A stretch of 64,000 bases of DNA from Prosapia bicincta (taxonomy: Eukaryota; Arthropoda; Insecta; Hemiptera; Cercopidae). The DNA lies in NCBI GenBank assembly GCA_036971475.1, contig JBAIZL010000005.1:232577369-232641368 (forward strand), read 5' to 3'. The notes beneath the pieces are model-generated. The model was not told the DNA's origin and searched no databases. It worked only from the letters and a program-made list of their open reading frames with translations. Of this stretch, positions 47,301 through 57,500 are shown piece by piece (position 1 is the stretch's first letter; each line of letters opens with the position of its first letter). A program made the translations under genes and the position numbers.

Positions 47301-50300
47301 TTGAACTGGAAATGTATTAGGAAATTTGTTATATCAAATAACCTAACACATAAATTAAAATAAGAAAATCTAATAATAGTTATGTGTAAACAAATTTGTA
47401 AACTGTAGTAAAATAGGGCCTAAGTAATTACTTGAAGGAAAAAGTGAAAAAACGATTGTAAACAATGTAAGGTTATGTTTATGAATCCACTCAAAACACA
47501 CACAATTCAGAACTATTTCAAAAGTAAAACACAAAGACACTTCACACACTAATAATATTAATAAAATAAACACTGGAAGGTTTGTTGACGATAGGAAATT
47601 GAAACAGTAAGTTTCAATCAGGTTTCAACCAAGTTAAAAGGCCATTCTAAACAAACTTGTGGTATGTCAGCTGTAAAACAGATGTAGGTCAGTGTGACAA
47701 TCGATTCTATTGAAGAAAAAGAAAACAAACTAGATTACAGGCAACATGTGTTTTTTTTGGAGAAGAAAGGCGGCCATATTTTAAACAATTTAAGAAAAGC
47801 TAAGGACGCGTAGTTAGAGTTTAGTTGGATGGCGTGGGTGACGCTTACAAGATGGGACCTGCCAGGAGCAGTCAAAATTCTATTTTTTTGGAAAGAGTTC
47901 GTCTAAATTATACAGTTTTGTGAGTAAACTTGGCCAGATTAAACAGGAATAAGAAAATTGAAAGAGTTAATACAGTGAAAATATAATTTAAAAGAACTAA
48001 AACGGATTTAAGTGTGTGAATTGTTTAATTGGAGAGAACGGGAATTTACGTAAGCGACCAGCAAAATTTTGATATTTATTAAGTTGAGAAATAGCGCTAT
48101 AAAAATAACTTTAGTGGACTTTTAAGATAGTAGAGAAGTTAAATTTGTATATTAGGATATCTTATAGTTAATTAATAGTTCGAAGTAATCCAGTTCAAAT
48201 AGTTTGGCCTTTTTGCATTTTCAAAATTTAATATTGTTTGTTCAAAATTTATTTAATTAACCTAAGAATTTCTAAAAATATAGCCCATGCGATAAACCCC
48301 GAGATATCAAGAGATCTTAAACTAGCCAAGGGTATTAAAATGTTGTAACTAAAAAATTAAAAGAAAATAAGAGTTAGTATATTATGTTAAAAATTGTTAA
48401 GTTGTAAAATTTTGTTTTGTGTATTGTTTAATGTTGAGATGAAATTGTAATAATAAATGTTAATGAATTATTCTTGAGTAGTTTTTTTTCTTTGGTTATT
48501 AAATAGAAATAATATATTTTCATTTAATAAAATAAAAGTACATTGTATTGTGTTTTATAGATACTTTACAACTCATTTCTTTTATTTTAAACCCGCCGCC
48601 AAAGTCAGACAAAGCTCACCCGTGATAAGGTTTCTTCTGCAGTTTGGACCGGCAGAGCAGGTTAGACCTTTCGGGAGTGTAGACAGATACCCCTACTTTC
48701 TAGTATACTATTATACTTTCCAATCTCCGTACCTTAGGTACTAGAATACGTGAATGTAACTATTTTATTAATTTTTATACCGATTGTGACCAGTGCGTGG
48801 AATACGAACAAGTTTTCTGGCCAGAAATCGCTTATTTAATACGCGAGTGTGATAAGTGTGTATTCCACGGTGCACGTAAGTACAAACTATTAGTTTATAT
48901 AATTATAATAATTATTGGTCCTCCGAAATTATTGTTACCAAACAAATTTGGTCCAGCCGGGCCGGATCTTGAGCCTTAAGACCTATATATAAAATAAAAT
49001 AAAATACAATTCATTATATGTGTTCATTCTACAATTTCTACAAGTTTTTTCAAACTTTGTCTGTGCATGCAAACACTGGAAAACTAGTTTCATGTCGCAG
49101 TATATGAAACAGCTGATCCTCTCTTATCTTTGTTTGGCTTTGGCGTGCATTAATGTGTTGGTTTAAATTAATTGTAAAAGTTTATGAAAAGTGATTTCAG
49201 TTGTTTATAGAAGGTTATCTCTCCTTCAGCCTACGTCGATTTGTTGTTTACTTAGGCTTATTTATCTCTCCGTTAAACATATACGCTCATAGGCCTAATC
49301 TCTTTAAAACATTTTGTAATTTAAAAATTAAAGCAGTTATCTCATCTTCTACTATAAAACCATCATTTAATCATGGCAAAATCTTTGGCAGTTATTAAAT
49401 CAAAGAAAGACAATATATTTAGTCAAATTCAAGAGATTTTTGATCTAACAAAAAAAACATCTGATAAGTCAATCCTGCAAAAATTGTTGGTGCGCGCTAA
49501 ATCTATAAATAGGCTTCATGAAGAATTTTCTGATATTTTAGACATTGAACTAGAAATACAGGCTAACCCGAATTTTCAACCCAGCTACGCTCCTCTTAAC
49601 AGCATCAACGAGTTAGTCGATTATATTAATTCTACCGTATATTCGATAGAAAGTAAGATGTCATCAACAAGGCCTAAATGTGAAATAGTTACTCCTCAGT
49701 TACATATACGACTGCTTAAGCTTGAACTCAAGCATTTCGATGGTGAATTTCTCGAATGGATGTCATTCATTAATATATTTAACGCTAGCATTCATGAAAA
49801 TGCATCGTTACCAGCAGTTTCTAAACTTCAATATTTATTGAGCGTTATCTCAGGAGAACCGCTAAATTTAATTAAATCTCTCCCTATTTCTGACGCTAAC
49901 TATAAAGTGGCCTATGACTTATTAAAAGAAAGATATCACTCGCCGAGGCGGTTAGTTACTTTACACCTCAATCAAATTTTAGATTTGCCCTCTGTAAACA
50001 AAACGCCTAAACAAATGAGAAATTTTGTAAATTTATACTCAGAAAATATACAAGCTCTTAAAGGTCTTGACATCGATATCACTAGTAAAAGTCCTTTGTT
50101 ATCTGCTATGCTTTTACGAAAAATGGATAGTGAACTTAGGAACCGTTTTGAAAACTTCCGTTCATCAAATGTTACTCAAGAGAGAGTTGACTCCACTACA
50201 ATGCCTGATGCAGCGGAAATTATTAAGTTTTTAAATAAAGAATGTAATGAAGTTGAAGATGCCAATCTTCATTCTCCTATCACCTCGAAACCCTCCTCGT

Positions 50301-53300
50301 CTGGATCACGCACCCCCTCTGGTTCCCAAAATAAATACTTTAAACAAAAAGTAACACTGATGTCCTACAATTATGGAGAAGGCTCCTCCATTAAAGTTAA
50401 ACCTCATCCATGCTTTATATGCAATAAAATTGACCATAAGGTATATTCGTGTCCGGACTTCAAGAGTCAGGACGCCAAATCCCGTCTCCAAATTGTAAAG
50501 GAAAAAGGGCGTTGTACCTCATGCTTAGGTACTCACCATCTTAAGGACTGTAGGTCAAAGTTTAGTTGCTACAAATGCCACAAAAATCATCATACATTAT
50601 TACATTTTGAAAATCACTCTACGATGCAACGAACCACACCTCAAACTTCTCGTCAAGACTCTCCGACACTTCAACAGGAAATAACCCCTTCTCCAATCAC
50701 TATGACCTGTCAAGAAAAGCAGAATAAGTCTCAAATCTCTAATACTGTTCTCTTAGGCACTCTACTTGTTAAGCTTACCTCGTCTAATGGTATTACTCAT
50801 GTATTTCGTGCTCTTGTTGACTCTGGCAGTCAATCTTGTTTTCTCACCGAACGTGCTGCTCAATTATTGTGTGCTCCTCGTACTAAGACCACTCATAGTG
50901 TGGTAGAATTGTCTCAGATACCCTTACGCTCAAAAGGTCTCACCTCAGTTGCTGTTGAAACTCTTGGGGGCAAGGTTATTTCAATTAATGAAAGATTTTT
51001 AATATTGGAAAAATATGTGTTAACCTACCAAGCACACAAGTAGACTCTGAAGTTCTTTCCAAGGGTCGTCCTTATGTTTTAGCAGACCCTACGTTTCACT
51101 TGCCAGGAGGCATAGACGTTCTTCTTGGTGGTCCTTTATTTCCACTCATACTTACTCAAGAATCTTATAACCTCGGACCTGGTTTACCCAGGCTAATAGG
51201 CACACACTTTGGCTTTTTAGTAATGGGTAATGCACCATGTCTATCTGGCAGTGAACTTCATAGTAACTCCAGCTCTCAATTATCAACTACACTTCTAGTT
51301 GTCAACGACATTGACCTTCACGACTCACTACAAAGGTTTTGGCAACAGGAAGAACCCCCTGCTGTGTCTAAGCTTTCTCAAGAAGATACATTATGTGAAG
51401 ATCACTTTCTCGCCACTCATACTCGGGACCAATCTGGCCGATATTGCGTCCGACTACCATTCAAGACTGAACATCCTCCTCTGGGTCAATCTTGTTTAAA
51501 TGCAGAAAAAAGACTGCACTCTCTAGAGAAGGAATTTAGTGCTCAACCTCAATTTAAATCCCTATATACTGATTTTATGTCTGACTACTTAGCCTCTGGT
51601 CACATGATATACGCTCATAATACTGATCTAACTGTACCTCATTACTTCCTTCCTCACCATGGTGTTTTAAAGGAGTCTAGCAGCACAACTTGTTTACGTA
51701 CTGTATTTGATGCTAGTTCTGAAACCTCTAATGGTATTTCTCTTAATAATATTTTATTAACAGGCAAAAAGATGCAAACGAATATTTGTGATTTATTACT
51801 AAATTTTCGGATTCATAACGTTGTTTTTTCTTGTGACATTCATCAAATGTATAGACAGGTAAAAATGCACCCTGATGACCAGTGCTATCAGATGATCTTA
51901 TGGCGTGAAAGTCCAGATCAGCCCTCTTTAATCTACAAGCTCACGACAGTGACTTACGGAGTGAATTGTTCACCGTATCTTGCCATTAGAACCTTACATC
52001 AGCTCGCTGCAGACGAAGGTGACTCCTATCCTGAAGCTGCAAATATTCTACGCATGCAGACGTTCGTAGAGGACATCATCTCTGGAGCTGACTCTGAAGA
52101 AAAGGCTTTGAGCCTCCGTAAGCAACTCATCTCGCTCCTGGCTCGCAGAGGCTTTGAACTACGCAAATGGACATCTAACTCCAGTCAACTGCTGCAAGAT
52201 CTTCCTGATGCTCATTTAGAGACCCCTGTATTCCTTCAAGGCAGTAAACAACCACATTTCACTATATTAGGTCTTCACTGGTCACTCTCTACCGATACGT
52301 TTACCTATAATTTGAATTTTCCTCACAATTCCAGGACTAAACGTCAAATTCTCGGTATCATTGCCCAGATTTACGACCCTTGTGGCTTTCTCTCACCCAT
52401 TGTAATGTGGGCCAAACGTTTTATGCAACTACTCTGGATCAAAGGATTGAGCTGGGATGAACCACTTCCATCTGAACAATTGAAATTATGGCAAACCTTT
52501 ACAGACTTGGCTAATACTCTACGAGAAATTGTAATTCCTCGTGCATTACGAATAACACACTCGAGAAACTTTGAGTTCCACGGTTTCTTAGATGCTTCTG
52601 AGAACGGTTATGCCGCCGTCGTTTACTTGAGATGCCAACTTAGCAACGACTCTGTGTTAATTCGGCAAGTAATATCAAAAACTCGGGTAGCCCCTCTGAA
52701 AAGGCTCACGGTACCTCGATTAGAGCTAAATGCAGCTCATTTACTCGCCCAACTAGTGGGATATGTTATCTCTCTTTTTGAAAAAAGGGTGGAATTTTCT
52801 TCTGTATTTCTATGGTGTGATTCGACAGTAACACTGACATGGTTACAAACACCTCTTCATCGATTGAAGACGTTTGTTGCCAACCGGGTAGCCCAGATAC
52901 AAGAATTAGTGCCTTCTCATTACTGGAGACACGTAGCGAGTGAAGATAATCCTGCTGATTGCGCGTCGCGTGGGTTACTTCCTAAAGATTTACCACAGCA
53001 CTCATTATGGTGGTACGGCCCCTTTTGGCTACAAAAATCTAATGATAACTGGCCTGTATCTCATTTTATGCCTGCAAAACTTACTGACACAGGAGAAGAG
53101 AAACCCATTTCACCTATATCTCTCATATCAACTGCTCCTCATGAATGGGAGCTCCTCACTCAATTTTCTCACTTTAGCCGACTCCAGCGTGTGATGGCTT
53201 ATATTTTGCGTTTTACTCATAACGCTCGTCATTCAAGAAAGCTCGATGGTCCTCTCAACACTCTGGAAATGAGAGCGTCAAGACTGGCAATTTTCAAGAT

Positions 53301-56300
53301 GGTTCAAGAATCAGCGTTCAGAGACTACATCGTTGCCATGAAGAAGGATCCAACTACACCTGCCTCGTCACAACTCCGCCGACTCTCTCCTTTTCTCGAC
53401 AAGGATGATATCCTACGAGTGGGAGGACGTCTCAACGCTTTAAAACTTCCTACGGATGTGCAACATCCTGTGATTTTGCCCAAACTACATCATGTCGTCA
53501 ACCTTCTTATTGATTTTTATCATCGAAAATACTTACACTCGGGCGCTCAATTGACTCAATCACTTCTTGCACAGGATGTGTGGATACTCTCGGCCTGAAG
53601 TGTAATACGCTCTCGCATTTTTCAATGTGTTGTATGTTTTCGACACAAGCCTCACAATAAATCTCCGCTCATGGGTGATTTACCAAAAGCAAGATTAACT
53701 CCTTCTCGTCCGTTTCTCAACACCGGAATTGACTACAGAGGTCCTTTTAACATCAAAATGCACAATTTGCGCTCGATTCGCTTGACCAAAGCATATATTT
53801 GTATCTTTGTTTGCCTTGTGACAAAGGCTGTACACATTGAAGTAGTATCGGACCTGTCGACAGATGGGTTTATTGCCGCTCTCACCCGATTTGTGTGTAG
53901 ACGTGGTCTTTGCACAAATATTTATTCTGACTGTGGAACGAATTTCGTTGGAGCGAATAATGCTTTACAAAATCTCATCATCTCTTCAGGCCGAACCCCT
54001 CTTGCTGAATTCTCATCACAACACAATATCAACTTTCATTTCAACCCGCCTGCAGCTCCTCATCATGGTGGTCTTTGGGAAGCAGCAATCAAGAGTGCAA
54101 AACATCACCTCCGACGTGTTATCGGTGAACATATTTTAACTCTATGTGAATTTTCCACTCTCACAACTCAAGTAGAGGCTATTTTGAATTCGAGACCTCT
54201 CACACCTCTGTCAAACGACGCCTCAGACCTCAATGCACTCACCCCGGGTCACTTCTTAATAGGATCTTCATTGGTTTCAGTTCCGGAAGAGGATCTTTTC
54301 AACGTTCCTGCCAACCGACTCAAGCACTGGCAGCTAATTAAGGCCTTTCACCAGCGTATTTGGAAGAGATGGCATCTAGAATATATCCATACTCTTCAGC
54401 AACGGGGGAAGTGGAACGTGCCAACTGTCAACCTGCGCGTCGGCGACCAATGTTAGTGCATCAACCTGCACCACCTCTTGCATGGCCTCTGGCTAGGATA
54501 AGTAGTGTTTCTCCAGGAAAGGATGGTGTAGTAAGAGTGGTTCATTTGAAGACAAAGCAGGGAACCTTGACAAGACCTGCTCACAAGGTTTTCCCTCTAC
54601 CTCTACGCTCATAATGAACTTGCGCCATAGTGCACTCAATTTGTGTAAAAGAGATATTTTTATTTTCCTTTATGAACTTTTTATTTTTATAAACTCTCAA
54701 GATATTATATTTGTGTTAGTTCTCTTTGAATCCTAGAAGGATTCAAGGCCCCCGGTATGTTACGTATTTAAAATTAATATAGACTCATTTCTTTTATTTT
54801 AAACCCGCCGCCAAAGTCAGACAAAGCTCACCCGTGATAAGGTTTCTTCTGCAGTTTGGATCGGCAGAGCAGGTTAGACCTTTCGGGAGTGTAGACAGAT
54901 ACCCCTACTTTCTAGTATACTATTATACTTTCCAATCTCCGTACCTTAGGTACTAGAATACGTGAATGTACCTATTTTATTAATTTTTATGCCGAATGTG
55001 ACCAGTGCGTGGAATACGAACAAGTTTTCTGGCCAGAAATCGCTTATTTAATATGCGAGTGTGATAAGTGTGTATTCCACGGTGCACGTAAGTACAAACT
55101 ATTAGTTTATATAATTATAATAATTATTGGTCCTCCGAAATTATTGTTACCAAACAAATATGTTAATTTAGCTAGGTGTTGTATGAAACAAAATTATTTT
55201 TCATTTAATAATGAATTTTATGAGCAAAAAGATGGTACAGCTATGGGTAATAGCTTATCACCTTTTATAGCTGAACTTTTTATGAACAATTTTGAAAAAG
55301 ATTAAAAAAATAAACTCTCGTATTTTCCAAAGGTATGGGTTAGGTATGTAGATGACATTTTTGCAATTTTTAATCTTAAAGAATGTAATATTAACAATTT
55401 TTTATCAGATATTAACAAACACCATAGAAACATTAAATTTACTTATGAGTTAGAGAAGAATAATAGTTTACCGTTTCTTGATATTTTATGTATACGGAAC
55501 ACTAGCAGCTTGCTTGTGCCGCGTACATTGGACACCGCGCCATCGGCTATGATTGATGCTGGACGCCCGTACTAAGAAGTAAGAAGTAAGTATGTATACG
55601 GAACAATAATGAAATAGAGTTTGATATATATCGCAAAATTACGAATAATAATAGGTATATCCCCGTAGATTCGAACCATTGTATGTCACATAAACTTGCA
55701 GTATTTAATAGTATGATTAATAGATTAATTGAAACACCTTTAAATAAAAATAGATTTGAAATTGAACTTGCTAGAATTAAAGAAATAGCCAAATTTAATG
55801 GATATGATCCTAAAATTATTAATAATATATTAAGAAAACAGAGTTTGAATAAGTTAAGAAAAGATTCCACTACCTTAATACCAGAGAGAGAAACTGTTAA
55901 AAATAAATATATTAGTTTACCTTTTGATAAAAATTTAACAAAAGGCCTAGAAAAAGTTTTTAAAGAAGTAAATTTTAAAGTAGCATATAAGAGCCAAAAT
56001 AGCCTTAAAAATCACTTAGGTAACCCAAAAGATAAAATAGAAACATTGGATAAGTCAGGGATTTATAAAGTAACTTGTAATTCATGTGAAAAGATTTATA
56101 TTGGTCAAACTAAACGAAAAATTTCCACTAGATTCAAAGAACACATTAGTCATATAAAATTTCAAAGGCCAGAGAAATCAAGTGCAGCTGAACATATCTT
56201 AGAAACTAATCATAACTTAGATATAAATAACCTTAAATTAATTAAAAATGTTAAATCAAAAAATATGTTAAATAGTTTCGAAAGTATGTTTATTAATAAA

Positions 56301-57457
56301 TATGAAACTAATAAATTATTAAATTCTGACAAAGGGCCTATCCCGAATTCCCAATTGTATCTATTAGTTAAGAGATAGTTATAGTTTTAATTGTTAAATG
56401 TGTAAATTTAATAATTACTGTAAAATTCAAAAATAATGTAACGGTAACTCATTCTGTTAGACCAGACCTAGTTGTTACTCGTAACATGATTGGTCGGATA
56501 TTGTAGGGGGCGTGGCCAAGGAGTTCCCGTTGCTTATAAATACGCATAGGTTTAGCTGTAAGTTAGTTATTTGTAAAAATACCTCTGAAGATGATTACTT
56601 TGTAGACGAAATGTACATAAGGTTAAAATAAAATTAGTTGAATTTGTGGTGAGAGGTTGTTTTAATTAATATAAACATTTACGCCACAGTTGCTTTAAGT
56701 TGTTGAACTTTATCCATACTACAAACTTTAGACCCTGCTTGTCGTTTGGAGCTTTGCAATTGGATAAATACTCAACATTACTCTTTAAACACATTTTATT
56801 TATAATGAGATTCAGTTTACTCGTGATATCATTAATAATTTACAAAACCACCATATGAGCAGAAGTGAACCCTCATGAAATAGTCAAAAGTTACTTTGAA
56901 CAGAGTTGTAATAGAGCGTGTGGTATAGACTTATTTATCATCAATTAGTTGGATTTTAAATGCATGAATTGTTTAATTTTGAAAAAACACTAAAAACATC
57001 AGCTATACTTACAGTATCTAGAAGAATTTCCAATAGTGTTGGAAGTTCCTCTCGTAACATGACATTGGATGCACTTCCAACACGATGACACAATCCTACA
57101 TTTATTCAATATTGTTACCACCTATTTAAATCATAAGTTTACCAGCCAGTTCGCCAGACCTTATGTTACTAGGTTTCTGCATATGTGGATGAATGAAAGG
57201 ATAGATTTTGTGTACAACAAAATAGTAAAATCTTATAAATAAAATGGATCTTATTTAGTTAAAAGATACATTTTAAAAGCAAGATATGTTTGAAAATATT
57301 CTAATGAAGTCAGATATTTTCTGTTTCTTGTATTACATGTTCTCTGATTGTTATAAAATATAAATTTTAGTTAATAATAAATAAAATTAGGTTTCTATAT
57401 ATAATTAATTTATATCCACAATTATGTATGTATTGGGCTGTACGCGTGTGCGTGTGT

Positions 57458-57500
<43 letters not shown>

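Larger units (their letters stand above)
42663..48570 (+). mobile_element. young non-autonomous LTR retrotransposon (Ty3-like), complete with LTRs, PBS and PPT
   Basis: LTRs at 42663-44091 and 47142-48570 are each 1429 bp, start TGTAACA and end TTTACA, and look identical on reading line by line. A lysine-tRNA-like primer-binding site follows the left LTR and a purine tract precedes the right LTR. The 3050-bp interior has a gag-like coiled-coil/protease frame but no recognisable RT, RNase H or integrase, so the element must depend on enzymes from another source. Identical LTRs and a clean ACTC duplication indicate very recent insertion. Confidence 0.92.
42634..55156 (+). mobile_element. BEL/Pao LTR retrotransposon, itself interrupted by another LTR element
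   Basis: Two 399-bp LTRs (left: 42634-42662 plus 48575-48944; right: 54758-55156) beginning TGTTACG and ending AAACA, flanked by AATAT. The left LTR is split by a 5.9-kb element. I count about five differences between the LTRs, roughly 1.3 percent. The internal region encodes gag, protease, RT, RNase H and integrase in BEL/Pao order, with three disabling changes. It was inserted into the plus-strand Penelope copy inside Mrps35 intron 5, in the same orientation as the host gene. Confidence 0.95.
55157..56645 (+). mobile_element. Penelope-like element, plus-strand copy, main part (family D)
   Basis: Continues from 42633 after the BEL/Pao insertion. [37 protein letters not shown], a stop after NNFEKD (55303), then [13 protein letters not shown] and [12 protein letters not shown] (55320-55500). 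The 89-bp insert follows (55502-55590), then the linker and a complete GIY-YIG nuclease frame (55683-56378), a 3' untranslated region and a hammerhead (56581-56623). It is the inverted partner of 40575-42295; the two share the insert, so both come from one lineage or template. Confidence 0.92.
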
